Positions 35,719 through 44,321 of a DNA stretch of 64,000 bases are shown piece after piece. The notes under the pieces were generated by a model. It was not told the DNA's origin and did not search any database. It saw nothing but the letters and a program-made list of their open reading frames with translations. Source of the stretch: Oscillospiraceae bacterium. GTDB taxonomy: Bacteria > Bacillota > Clostridia > Oscillospirales > Ruminococcaceae. The stretch lies in assembly GCA_017887325.1 (NCBI GenBank), contig JAGHIE010000002.1, forward strand, positions 186,001 to 250,000, given 5' to 3'. Each line of letters begins with the position of its first letter. Within the stretch, counting starts at the first letter, position 1. Position numbers and translations under genes: made by a program.

Positions 35719-36387
35719 ATGAAATATATGAAAGAATTTACTAAAGGGATTTTAAAAGAAAACCCAGTATTAGTTATGCTTTTGGGTACTTGTCCTACTT
35801 TAGCTACAACAACTCTTTTATCTAGTTCTTTAGGTATGGGATTAGCAACAACTTTTGTTCTTTTATGTTCAAATATAGTTATTTCATTAATCAAAAATTT
35901 TATTCCAAAAGAAGTTAGACTTCCTAGTTATATTTTAGTAATAGCTGGTTTTGTAACTTTTGTAAGTTTTATATTACAATCATATCTACCATCACTATAT
36001 GAATCTTTAGGAATATTTTTATCATTAATTGTAGTAAACTGCATTATATTAGGTAGAGCAGAAATGTTTGCAAGTAAAAATAATGTTATAGCTTCTGCTC
36101 TTGATGGAATAGGAATGGGGATTGGTTTTACATTAGCATTAGGTTTAATAGGTAGTATTAGAGAAATATTAGGTTGTGGTACTATTTTAGGAATTTCTAT
36201 TGGAAATTGGTTTGAACCTATAATATTTTTTATAACTCCTGCTGGTGGTTTTTTAGTATTTGGTGTTTTAATTGCTGTTGTGAATACAATTTTAAAAGCA
36301 AAAACTAATAAAAAACCTAAAGAAGAATTTGGTTGTGCAAATTGTCCATCAAAAGATGTTTGTGCTGGAAAAGGAGAGTGTAAATAA
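35719..36387 (+). CDS. rnfE: Rnf complex subunit RnfE
   Basis: The 222-residue membrane protein has about six hydrophobic helices and the family's LGTCPTLA and FTLALGLIGSIREILG blocks. A cytoplasmic tail after the last helix (about 203-222) holds four cysteines in a C-x2-C-x5-C-x5-C pattern, which could bind metal or a cluster. It overlaps rnfA by one base (TAATGA-type junction). Confidence 0.93.
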   Translation: MKYMKEFTKGILKENPVLVMLLGTCPTLATTTLLSSSLGMGLATTFVLLCSNIVISLIKNFIPKEVRLPSYILVIAGFVTFVSFILQSYLPSLYESLGIFLSLIVVNCIILGRAEMFASKNNVIASALDGIGMGIGFTLALGLIGSIREILGCGTILGISIGNWFEPIIFFITPAGGFLVFGVLIAVVNTILKAKTNKKPKEEFGCANCPSKDVCAGKGECK

Positions 36388-36977
36388 TGAAAGAAATGTT
36401 GATAATCTTATTCAGTGCTATTTTGGTTGACAATTTTGTTTTGAGTAAGTTCATGGGTATTTGTCCTTTTTTAGGTGTTTCTAAAAAAATGAATTCTGCT
36501 TTAGGTATGAGTGGAGCAGTAATATTTGTTATGTTAATGGCTTCTGCTATGACATATCCTATTTATAAGTATTTATTATTACCAAATAATTTACAGTACT
36601 TAAACACAATGGCTTTTATTCTTATAATCGCATTATTTGTTCAACTGGTAGAAATTATCCTTAAAAAATATGTTAAATCACTTTACAACGCTCTTGGTGT
36701 TTATCTTCCATTAATAACAACAAACTGTGCCGTTTTAGGGGTTACATTATTAAATATAGAAAATGAATATACATTTTTAAATTCACTAGTTAATGCACTA
36801 GGTGCTGGTCTAGGTTTTATGTTGGCATTAGTATTATTTGCTGGAGTTAGGGAAAGAGTTGATAATGCCGATGTTCCTGAAGCACTAAAAGGTGTCCCTA
36901 TAACTTTAATTGCAGCTAGTATAGTTTCAGTTACATTTATGGGATTTGCTGGTTTAGTTGAAGGAATATTTAAATAA
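36387..36977 (+). CDS. rnfA: Rnf complex subunit RnfA
   Basis: The 196-residue membrane subunit has about six helices and the conserved DNFVLSKFMGICPFLGVS, TTNCAVLG and AGVRER blocks. RnfA and RnfE are paired, inverted homologues that hold an iron-sulphur cluster between them in known structures. No odd features. Confidence 0.95.
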   Translation: MKEMLIILFSAILVDNFVLSKFMGICPFLGVSKKMNSALGMSGAVIFVMLMASAMTYPIYKYLLLPNNLQYLNTMAFILIIALFVQLVEIILKKYVKSLYNALGVYLPLITTNCAVLGVTLLNIENEYTFLNSLVNALGAGLGFMLALVLFAGVRERVDNADVPEALKGVPITLIAASIVSVTFMGFAGLVEGIFK

Positions 36978-36995
36978 AAGAGGAGGATCTATATT

Positions 36996-37790
36996 ATGTT
37001 AATTAAAGAAATATTAACTCCTGCTCTTATATTTATTGGATTAGGTATTTTTGCAGGATTATTATTATCCATATGTTCAAAAGTTTTTGCTGTTGAAGTA
37101 AATGAAAAAGTAGAAAAAATCAAAGAAGTTTTACCTGGTGCTAATTGTGGTGCATGTGGTTTTTCTGGATGTGAAGATTACGCAAATAAACTATGTGAAA
37201 ATAGTGATGTAAAAACTAATTTATGTATTCCTGGTGGTAACGATGTTTCAATGAAAATAAGTGAAATATTAGGAACAACATTCGAAGAAAGCGAACCAAT
37301 TGTATCCGAAGTATATTGTAATGGTACAAACAAAGTAACTGGTAAATTCTTCGATTATCAAGGTTTTGAAAGTTGTTCTGCTTGTAACTTATATTATTCA
37401 GGTGACGGTAACTGTAGTTATGGATGCCTTGGTTTAGGTGATTGCATTAAGGTATGTGAATATGGAGCAATTTCTATTGTTGATGCAATAGCTACTATAG
37501 ATCATAATAAATGTGTTGGTTGTGGTTTATGTAAAGACGTTTGTCCTAAGGGAATAATAGGATTACATAAAAAAGCTCAAAAAGTAATCGTTAAATGCTC
37601 AAATTGTGATATGGGTAAATTTACAAGATCAGCTTGTAGTGTTGGTTGTATTGGTTGTAAAAAATGTGAAAAAACATGTAATTACGATGCTATTCATGTG
37701 GAAAATAATAAAGCTCACATAGATTATGATAAATGTACAAATTGCGGAGAGTGTGCAAAAGCATGTCCTGTAAATTGTATTATTTCATAA
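36996..37790 (+). CDS. rnfB: Rnf complex subunit RnfB
   Basis: RnfB receives electrons from reduced ferredoxin. The 264-residue protein has an N-terminal membrane helix (about 7-30), a 4Fe-4S site in GANCGACGFSGCEDYA, and several ferredoxin-type motifs: CVGCGLCKDVCPKG, CIGCKKCEKTC and CTNCGECAKACPVNC. AGGAGG precedes the ATG. It closes the operon; an AT-rich stretch follows. Confidence 0.95.
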   Translation: MLIKEILTPALIFIGLGIFAGLLLSICSKVFAVEVNEKVEKIKEVLPGANCGACGFSGCEDYANKLCENSDVKTNLCIPGGNDVSMKISEILGTTFEESEPIVSEVYCNGTNKVTGKFFDYQGFESCSACNLYYSGDGNCSYGCLGLGDCIKVCEYGAISIVDAIATIDHNKCVGCGLCKDVCPKGIIGLHKKAQKVIVKCSNCDMGKFTRSACSVGCIGCKKCEKTCNYDAIHVENNKAHIDYDKCTNCGECAKACPVNCIIS

Positions 37791-38043
37791 ATTAAATTCA
37801 AAAATTAAAAAAAAATAAAAAAAATTAAAAATTAGTCATTATTTAATAACAATTTGATTATTTATTAGACATTATTATAGTTTACAATATGATTGTCCTT
37901 AAGAAGGATAAAAAGTCTTTTTTCATTTTAATCTCCTTTTTTTAGCCGTTTCAAATTTTGAGACGGCATTTGTTTTGTCAAGAATAAAAACCACAAACTT
38001 AAACATAATAACAATATAATTACTATATTTAGGATGTGGTTTT
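37791..38043 (+). other. AT-rich intergenic region after rnfB
   Basis: Poly-A/T tracts fill 37800-37850. TTGATT (37854-37859), 16 bases and TATAGT (37876-37881) form a possible promoter. Downstream lie a small hairpin TCCTT-AAG-AAGGA with a later T run near 37920, and a stronger hairpin at 37945-37967. The stretch could encode a short RNA or simply hold the rnf terminator. I see no small ORF in it. Confidence 0.4.
37945..37967 (+). terminator. Possible terminator
   Basis: A 23-base inverted repeat, GCCGTTTCAAA pairing with TTTGAGACGGC (one G-T), followed by ATTTGTTTTG. Confidence 0.6.
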
Positions 38044-38565
38044 ATGAATAAAATAATTTTAATAGGGGATAGGGAAAAACAAGTTGAAAAAATTATTACA
38101 AAATATTTAGAAAATTTTTTAGTAATCGATGATAATTCTGTTTCCAAACATGGAAACACTACAGACATAATAATAATACATTCCAATAATTTAAATACTA
38201 TTGATTCAGAAGATTGTATTATAGTTTTTTGTAATGGTACAAATAATTTATATAAAATAAAACCAAATAATATTGCTATTATTCAATCAACATATAATGA
38301 AACAATTAATTTTTTAATTAAAAATAATATACCTATTATAAAAGTTGGAATGCAAAATAATGATACTATAACATATTCTAGCAAAACAATGAATAAAATG
38401 ATTATTTCTATTCAAAGAGATATTCTCAATTACAAAGGAAATATAGTAGAACCTGAAGAAATATCTGTTATTACTAAAAATAGTTATTATGACGATAATA
38501 ATATTTTACTTAGTATTGCAGTATTAGTTTTTATAAATAAATTACCTGACCATATTACAATATAA
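38044..38565 (+). CDS. Uncharacterised 173-residue protein
   Basis: I do not recognise this family. The protein is soluble, with an N-terminal MNKIILIGD strand-turn and alternating hydrophobic strands (DIIIIHSNN, CIIVFCNG, NIAIIQST, PIIKVG), suggesting a Rossmann-like alpha/beta fold. No P-loop or catalytic motif is evident. Its start codon is directly preceded by TGTGGTTTT, which can pair with AAAACCACA 40 bases upstream; that stem abuts the ATG and overlaps the likely AGGATG ribosome binding site. It stands alone between terminators. Confidence 0.6.
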   Translation: MNKIILIGDREKQVEKIITKYLENFLVIDDNSVSKHGNTTDIIIIHSNNLNTIDSEDCIIVFCNGTNNLYKIKPNNIAIIQSTYNETINFLIKNNIPIIKVGMQNNDTITYSSKTMNKMIISIQRDILNYKGNIVEPEEISVITKNSYYDDNNILLSIAVLVFINKLPDHITI

Positions 38566-38596
38566 AAAAGCTAACCTTAAAAGGTTAGCTTTTTTA
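38564..38596. terminator. Bidirectional terminator between the unknown gene and pepV
   Basis: AAAAAAGCTAACCTT and its complement around a 3-base loop, with A and T runs on both sides of the convergent junction. Confidence 0.9.
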
Positions 38597-39985
38597 TTAT
38601 CCTAATAATTCTACTATACTATGTGCAAATATTTTTGAATTTTTAGATAAAGTTTCTATTTCTATAAACTCATCAGCTCCATGCATATTGTGTTCTTGAT
38701 TTGGGAATTCAGCGCCAAATGCGACACCACCTTCTATATCGTGAACATAAGTGCCACCACCAATAGCTAAACATTCTCCTTTTAAACCAGTTTGTTCTTC
38801 ATAAACTTTCAATAATTTTTGAACAAACTCACTATCTTCTGATGTTTGATGAGGTTCAACGCCATATATTTCTTTTATATTAATATTAATATCAGAAAAA
38901 CTATTATTCAAAATATTTTTTACATTATCAAATGTTGTGCAAGTAGGGAATCTAATATCCATATGACCTTCAAATCCTAATTCATTAAAATTAAAGATAC
39001 TAAATGCTAAAGATAATTCTCTTGATTTTTCATCTTTACAAGCAACTTTTATATTATCACCTTTTACATCACCATGTGGTAAAACTTTATCTAAAGACTT
39101 AATATATTCAAAATCTTTAGAATCATCAAAAGGTAAGTTTGATAACAATTTAATAATAGCAGTAACAGCATTTATACCTAAATCAGGTGTTGAAGCATGT
39201 GCTCCTTTACCAACAACTTCAATAACTGTAAAACCTTCTTGTTCTTTTAGTTCAAACTTAGCATCTAAATTTAATTGTGATATAGCAGCTTTAATTACAT
39301 CTAAATCAATACCGCAAATAACAGCATTAGAATTTGTAGGAACTGCGTTTACTGTTTGTCCACCATTTATAGATATAATTCTTTTAGTATTTTCATTTTT
39401 CTCAAAACTAGCTTCAAAACAAACTCTACATTGACCTTTTTCAATATTTATAATAGGGTATGAGCCATCTGGAGTAAATACCATTGGCGGAAACTTTTCT
39501 TTTGTTTTATAATATTCTAAATCACTAGAACCACATTCTTCATCACAACCAACAATAAATCTTACACCATTTTTCAAAGGTATATTTAATTCTTTTATTG
39601 CTTTCATTGCATATAAAACAGCTATAGCAGGACCTTTATCATCAATAGCCCCTCTACCAAATATTTTCCCATCTTCAACTATTGCACTAAAAGGGTCATT
39701 TGTCCAGCCTGTTCCTTCTGGAACAACATCTAAATGACACAAAATCCCTAATTCTGGATTTTCTCCAAGTTCAATAGTTCCTACATAATTATCAAAATTA
39801 TGTGTTTTAAATCCCATTGATTTTGCCATTTCCAAAAAAGTATCTAAACATAAAGCTACATTTTCTCCATATGGCATATTTTCTTTAGCTGGTTGATTAT
39901 AGCTAGGAATTTTTATTAATTTTTGTAAATCACTAATCATTTCATCTATATGTGAATCAATAAAACTGTCAATATTTTGTTTCAT
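38597..39985 (-). CDS. pepV: Dipeptidase PepV (M20 metallopeptidase)
   Basis: PepV is a cytoplasmic zinc dipeptidase that releases N-terminal residues from dipeptides. The 462-residue enzyme has the metal and catalytic blocks CHLDVVPEG (about 82-90), GRGAIDDKGP and GCDEECGS, with the bridging Asp and catalytic Glu. A C-terminal His lies in FPNQEHNMHGADEFI. The lid domain is inserted in the middle, as in PepV rather than the shorter M20 enzymes. AAGGAG precedes the ATG. It has its own promoter on the reverse strand. Confidence 0.92.
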   Translation of the reverse strand: MKQNIDSFIDSHIDEMISDLQKLIKIPSYNQPAKENMPYGENVALCLDTFLEMAKSMGFKTHNFDNYVGTIELGENPELGILCHLDVVPEGTGWTNDPFSAIVEDGKIFGRGAIDDKGPAIAVLYAMKAIKELNIPLKNGVRFIVGCDEECGSSDLEYYKTKEKFPPMVFTPDGSYPIINIEKGQCRVCFEASFEKNENTKRIISINGGQTVNAVPTNSNAVICGIDLDVIKAAISQLNLDAKFELKEQEGFTVIEVVGKGAHASTPDLGINAVTAIIKLLSNLPFDDSKDFEYIKSLDKVLPHGDVKGDNIKVACKDEKSRELSLAFSIFNFNELGFEGHMDIRFPTCTTFDNVKNILNNSFSDININIKEIYGVEPHQTSEDSEFVQKLLKVYEEQTGLKGECLAIGGGTYVHDIEGGVAFGAEFPNQEHNMHGADEFIEIETLSKNSKIFAHSIVELLG

Positions 39986-40022
39986 TTCTAATACTCCTTA
40001 ATTTTATAAAATTTACAGTAAT

Positions 40023-40051
40023 AGTATATTCTCAAAAAATAACTTTGTCAA
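40023..40051 (-). promoter_or_regulatory. Promoter of pepV
   Basis: On the reverse strand TTGACA (40051-40046), 17 bases, TATACT (40028-40023), about 40 bases before pepV. Confidence 0.8.
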
Positions 40052-40060
40052 ATGACCATT

Positions 40061-40095
40061 AATGATATTTTACAAAATATTTATAAAATATCATT
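40061..40095. repeat. 12-bp inverted repeat in the pepV/cyclophilin divergent region
   Basis: AATGATATTTTA (40061-40072) and TAAAATATCATT (40084-40095) are perfect complements with an 11-base spacer, just upstream of the pepV -35. It could be an operator for either gene. Confidence 0.45.
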
Positions 40096-40173
40096 AAATT
40101 TATGAATATCCCTGTTTTAATATGTTGTATAATTATGTGGAATGTTCATATATTATTAATTATGGAGGTTTAT

Positions 40174-40932
40174 ATGAAAAAGATCATAAAATCAATTTTA
40201 GTTATTACTTTATGTATGTTTTCATTAGTTTCTTGTATGCCTGCTGGTAGTTATCCAGAAAGTTATTCTGATGTGAATTTGGTTCAATTATCTCAACCTA
40301 AAGAAAATCAAGAAATGGCCATTCTTCACACAAATTTAGGTGATATAAAATTTGTATTATATGAAGAATATGCTCCTAACACTGTTAAACAATTTAAAAA
40401 ATTAGTAGAAGAAGGATTTTACAATAACAAAGAATGTTATGGTATACAAACAGAAACTAGTACTATGTTTACAGGCGCAACAACAGACGATGGAAAAGAA
40501 GGAAAAATCGCTACAGATGATAACAAACCTTTAGATGTTGAATTTTCTCAAAACTTATGGCATTTTACTGGTGCTGTATCAGCTTATGGTAGCGAAGAAG
40601 GAATATATAATAAAAAAATTAAATCAGATAGTAGATTCTTTATTATGGGTAATAGAAGTGTTGACCCTCAAATATTAAAAGCTATGGAAGATTATAAGTA
40701 TCCTACCGAAGTAATAGATGCTTATAAAGAAGTAGGTGGATTACCTACACTAACAGGCAAATATACTGTGTTTGGACAAGTAGTTGAAGGATTAGACATT
40801 GTAAATAGTGTTATAGATAGTGGATTTAAAAAGGAAGATGGTAAAGAAACTATCAAACCTAATAAATCATTGGTTATTGAAAGTGCTGAAATCGTTACCT
40901 ATACCCCTCAATCTGTAAAAAGTATAGCTTAG
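40174..40932 (+). CDS. Cyclophilin-type peptidyl-prolyl isomerase-like lipoprotein (probably degenerate active site)
   Basis: The 252-residue protein starts at ATG 40174 behind GGAGG; the frame is open from 40102, but that ATG lacks a ribosome binding site. The N-terminus is a lipoprotein signal with lipobox LVSC, so it is exported and anchored. The rest is a cyclophilin domain: HTNLGDIKFVLYEEYAPNTV, later SDSRFFIMGN and FGQVVEGLDIV. The usual catalytic Phe-His-Arg ... Gln-Gly-Gly-Asp region is replaced by CYGIQTETSTMFTGATTDDG, so the key Arg and Gln appear absent. It may act as a binding protein rather than an isomerase. Confidence 0.82.
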   Translation: MKKIIKSILVITLCMFSLVSCMPAGSYPESYSDVNLVQLSQPKENQEMAILHTNLGDIKFVLYEEYAPNTVKQFKKLVEEGFYNNKECYGIQTETSTMFTGATTDDGKEGKIATDDNKPLDVEFSQNLWHFTGAVSAYGSEEGIYNKKIKSDSRFFIMGNRSVDPQILKAMEDYKYPTEVIDAYKEVGGLPTLTGKYTVFGQVVEGLDIVNSVIDSGFKKEDGKETIKPNKSLVIESAEIVTYTPQSVKSIA

Positions 40933-40935
40933 TAC

Positions 40936-40967
40936 AAAGACGTGTGGTTATTATACCACGCGTCTTT
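40936..40967 (+). terminator. Terminator after the cyclophilin lipoprotein gene
   Basis: AAAGACG-T-GTGGT pairs with ACCAC-G-CGTCTTT around a 6-base loop. Confidence 0.8.
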
Positions 40968-41042
40968 ATTTGCTTTACTTTTTAATAAAAATCTAATATA
41001 ATAGTGTTAGTTTAAATTAAGTTAATAAAGGAATGAATAATT

Positions 41043-42158
41043 TTGATTCAATATGATGAATATAAAATTAAATTAAATGATATTAAACCAAAACTGATAG
41101 AATTAAAAGATGCATTATCTTTGGATAAGTTAAATTCTCAAATAGAGGAACTAGAAGGACTATCTGCTCAACCAGAATTTTGGAATGATAATGAAAACTC
41201 TCAAAAAGTATTACAAAAAACAGCTAATTTGAAAAGCATTGTTCAAAACTATAATAAATTATGTGTTTTGTTTGATGATGTAGAAACATTAATAGACATG
41301 GCAATAGAAGAAAATGACGAATCTTTACTGCCAGAAATTGAGCAAAACTATGACTTATTAGAAAAGGAAATAGAAAATCAAACATTGTCAACATTGCTCA
41401 ATGGAGATTATGATAAAAATAATGCAATATTAACATTTCATTCTGGCGCTGGTGGAACAGAAGCTCAAGATTGGGTTGAGATGCTTTATAGAATGTATAC
41501 TCGCTGGTGTGATAAACATAATTATAAATACAAAATATTAGATTATCTAGATGGTGATGAAGCAGGTATAAAAAGTGCTTCTATATTGATAGAAGGATTA
41601 AATGCTTATGGTTTTTTAAAATCTGAAGCAGGAGTCCACAGATTAGTAAGAATTTCTCCTTTTGATTCATCTGGAAGAAGACATACTTCTTTTGCTTCTC
41701 TAGAAGTTATGCCAGAAATAAATGATGATATTGAAATTAATATTAATGAATCTGATTTAAGAGTTGATACTTATAGAGCAAGTGGTGCTGGTGGTCAACA
41801 TATTAATAAAACAGATTCTGCTGTAAGAATTACTCATATTCCTACAGGAATAGTTGTTGCTTGTCAAAATGAAAGAAGTCAGCATCAAAATAGGGATATG
41901 GCCATGAAAATGCTTAAGTCTAAACTTTTAGAAATAAAAGAAAGAGAACATCTAGAAAAAATAGAAGATATAAAAGGGGAACAAAAAGAGATTGCATGGG
42001 GATCTCAAATCCGTTCTTATGTTTTTATGCCTTATACATTAGTAAAAGACCACAGAACAAACTTTGAAAGTGGAAATGTAAATGCAGTTATGGACGGAGA
42101 TATTGATAGTTTTATAAACGCTTATCTAAAATATATAAGCGCTGAGTCTATTAAATAA
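41043..42158 (+). CDS. prfB: Peptide chain release factor 2
   Basis: RF2 reads UGA and UAA stop codons. The 371-residue protein has the tripeptide anticodon SPF (205-207) and the GGQ motif (250-252), whose Gln is the target of PrmC. The start is TTG 41043, eight bases after AAAGGA. In most bacteria prfB has an in-frame UGA near codon 25 that needs a +1 frameshift. Here the N-terminal helix runs on without interruption through residues 18-40, so the frameshift control is absent. Confidence 0.95.
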   Translation: MIQYDEYKIKLNDIKPKLIELKDALSLDKLNSQIEELEGLSAQPEFWNDNENSQKVLQKTANLKSIVQNYNKLCVLFDDVETLIDMAIEENDESLLPEIEQNYDLLEKEIENQTLSTLLNGDYDKNNAILTFHSGAGGTEAQDWVEMLYRMYTRWCDKHNYKYKILDYLDGDEAGIKSASILIEGLNAYGFLKSEAGVHRLVRISPFDSSGRRHTSFASLEVMPEINDDIEININESDLRVDTYRASGAGGQHINKTDSAVRITHIPTGIVVACQNERSQHQNRDMAMKMLKSKLLEIKEREHLEKIEDIKGEQKEIAWGSQIRSYVFMPYTLVKDHRTNFESGNVNAVMDGDIDSFINAYLKYISAESIK

Positions 42159-42169
42159 AGGAGTTTTTT

Positions 42170-42982
42170 ATGAGTAAAAGGACTAAACATAATTCATTTC
42201 TTAAATGTTTTCTTATTTTTATTATAATTATAAGTTTACTATTAACCTCAGCAGTTGTTATAATATCCAATACTTCTTTAAAAGAAAAAATCTTGGAAAA
42301 ATTCAAAATAAGTGAAACTTTATTAACAAATGAACCAAAATCTAATTTAAAAACTTCTTTGTATACTCAAAATGAAAATCAAACATTATTAGAAGAAACT
42401 AATAAAGCCGATAATAATTATTTTAATGATATTTTGTTTGTAGGAGATTCTAGGACTGTTGGTTTAGTAGATATGGGGTTCATTGATAGTTCTAATGTAT
42501 TAGCAGAAATTGGTTTGTGCCATAAAGACGCTTTAGATACATCATTTGAACAAGATTATAACAGTTACACAATTAAAGAATATTTATATGATAATTCTCC
42601 TAGAGTAATTATGATTGGATTTGGTATAAATGGTATTTCTTATATGAATCAAGATGATTTTATGAATGATTATAGTAATCTTATTGATACTATTATGGAG
42701 TATTCGCCTAATAGCAAAATTGTTATTGAATCTATTTTACCTGTTGGTGAAACTATGGAATATCAAGATGATAGATACAATAATGAAACTGTTAAAGAAT
42801 ACAATCAACTTCTTTATGATATGTGTGTACAAAAAAATATTTATTATATGGATTTATATAATTGTTTAATTGATGAAAATACTGGATACTTAAATGAAGA
42901 ATATGACTCTGGTGATGGATTACATTTTAATAAATACGCATATGGACAAATAATAGATTATATGCTTACACACACTATATAA
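42170..42982 (+). CDS. Membrane-anchored SGNH/GDSL-type hydrolase
   Basis: The 270-residue protein has one N-terminal transmembrane helix (about 13-34), a linker, and an SGNH hydrolase fold. Block I is VGDSRT (near residue 92) with the nucleophile Ser, a Gly-Ile-Asn block replaces the usual GTND, and block V is DGLHFN with the Asp-His pair. Relatives deacetylate cell-wall or capsule sugars, but the substrate here is unknown. AAAGGAG precedes the ATG, 11 bases after prfB. Confidence 0.8.
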   Translation: MSKRTKHNSFLKCFLIFIIIISLLLTSAVVIISNTSLKEKILEKFKISETLLTNEPKSNLKTSLYTQNENQTLLEETNKADNNYFNDILFVGDSRTVGLVDMGFIDSSNVLAEIGLCHKDALDTSFEQDYNSYTIKEYLYDNSPRVIMIGFGINGISYMNQDDFMNDYSNLIDTIMEYSPNSKIVIESILPVGETMEYQDDRYNNETVKEYNQLLYDMCVQKNIYYMDLYNCLIDENTGYLNEEYDSGDGLHFNKYAYGQIIDYMLTHTI

Positions 42983-43003
42983 AAAATTAATTTTGTAATA
43001 AAT

Positions 43004-43041
43004 AAAAAAGCAAGTATAAATTTTATATACTTGCTTTTTTA
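43004..43041 (+). terminator. Terminator after the SGNH hydrolase gene
   Basis: AAAAAAGCAAGTATA and its complement with a 7-base loop and six or more T. Confidence 0.88.
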
Positions 43042-43042
43042 T

Positions 43043-43071
43043 TTGCAAATTTTTTTATATTGTGATAGTAT
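43043..43071 (+). promoter_or_regulatory. Promoter of the aminotransferase gene
   Basis: TTGCAA (43043-43048), 17 bases, TAGTAT (43066-43071) with TGA extended -10. Confidence 0.65.
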
Positions 43072-43108
43072 TATATTTAAAAAGGGTAGAGAAAAAGGGG
43101 ATTATATT

Positions 43109-44302
43109 ATGGATTATAAATTTGCAAGTAGATTGGGGAATTTACAAGCATCTGCTATAAGAGAAATTTTCAAGTATGCTTCTGATCCAGAAGTTATATT
43201 TTTTGCTGCAGGAAATCCTTCTGTTGAAGCTTTTCCAAAAGATGAAATTAAAAATATTACAAATGATATATTAACACAGAATCCTGTTAAAGCACTACAA
43301 TATGGAAATTCAGAAGGTTATATTTCATTAAGAAACAGCATTAAAAATGTTATATTAAATAAAGAAGATATTGTAAAAGAAAATGATGATATTATAATTA
43401 TGTCTGGTGCTCAACAAGGAATTGAAATTTCTTGTAAAGTATTATGTAATAAAGAAGATATTGTAGTTTGTGAAAATCCAAGCTTTGTTGGTAGTCTGAA
43501 TTCTTTTAAATCTTATGGAGTTAATCTATTGGGTATTACATTAGAGCACGATGGAATATGTTTGGAAGAATTAGAAGAAGCTTTAAAAAATAATAAAAAT
43601 ATTAAAATGATATATCTAATTCCAAACTTTCAAAATCCAACTGGCTTCACTATGTCTTTAGAAAAAAGAAAAGCTGTTTTAGAGTTAGCTAAAAAATATA
43701 ACGTAATGATTTTAGAAGATAATCCATATGGTGATTTAAGATTTAAAGGTAACCATATTCCTTCAATAAAATCTATGGATACAGAAGGTAGAGTAATTTA
43801 CTGTGGAAGTTTTTCTAAAATTTTATCTCCAGGTTTAAGAGTAGGTTATATAGTAGCTGATAAAGACTTTTTGCAAAAAGTAGTTATTTGTAAACAATGT
43901 AGTGATGTTCATACATCTATGTTAAGCCAATTGATTTGTAATGAATTTTTACAAAGAGTTGATTATCAAAAACATATATCAAAATTACAACAAATTTATA
44001 AAAATAAATCCGATTTAATGTTAAGAGAGCTCAATGATAAATTATCTGATAAAATAGAGTATTCTAAGCCAGAAGGTGGTTTGTTTATTTGGTGTACTTT
44101 ACCAGATAATATTCCTATGGATGATTTCTGTAAAAAAGCAGTCCAAGAAAAAAAGGTTGCTGTTGTTCCAGGTAAAGCATTTTTACCACAAGATAATTTA
44201 TCTACACAATCATTTAGAATAAATTATTCTACACCTACAGATGAAGAAATTATAAAAGGTGTAAGTTTGTTAAAAGAACTTTTAGAAGAATACAATATAT
44301 AA
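43109..44302 (+). CDS. PLP-dependent aminotransferase, class I/II (2-aminoadipate/aromatic type)
   Basis: The protein is 397 residues from ATG 43109, eight bases after AAAGGGG; the frame extends upstream into the previous terminator, which cannot be coding. It has the fold type I signature: IMSGAQQGIE (cofactor loop), PNFQNPTG, EDNPYGDLRF, and the PLP lysine in YCGSFSKILSPGLRVGY. It resembles LysN/MocR-type aminotransferases without the GntR domain. The amino-acid substrate cannot be read. It is cotranscribed with trpS, 19 bases downstream, perhaps only by position. Confidence 0.9.
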   Translation: MDYKFASRLGNLQASAIREIFKYASDPEVIFFAAGNPSVEAFPKDEIKNITNDILTQNPVKALQYGNSEGYISLRNSIKNVILNKEDIVKENDDIIIMSGAQQGIEISCKVLCNKEDIVVCENPSFVGSLNSFKSYGVNLLGITLEHDGICLEELEEALKNNKNIKMIYLIPNFQNPTGFTMSLEKRKAVLELAKKYNVMILEDNPYGDLRFKGNHIPSIKSMDTEGRVIYCGSFSKILSPGLRVGYIVADKDFLQKVVICKQCSDVHTSMLSQLICNEFLQRVDYQKHISKLQQIYKNKSDLMLRELNDKLSDKIEYSKPEGGLFIWCTLPDNIPMDDFCKKAVQEKKVAVVPGKAFLPQDNLSTQSFRINYSTPTDEEIIKGVSLLKELLEEYNI

Positions 44303-44321
44303 AACCAAAGGAGTAATCATT

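Noticed and set aside
40102-40173. Upstream ATG for the cyclophilin lipoprotein
   Set aside because: It would bury the signal peptide behind another hydrophobic stretch and has no ribosome binding site, while GGAGG precedes ATG 40174.
42666-42869. Overlapping frame inside the SGNH hydrolase gene
   Set aside because: A low-complexity Ile/Leu-rich reading in a second frame with no ribosome binding site; the hydrolase frame carries the catalytic motifs.
43031-43108. N-terminal extension of the aminotransferase frame
   Set aside because: It begins inside a terminator and covers the promoter. The ATG at 43109 has AAAGGGG at correct spacing.
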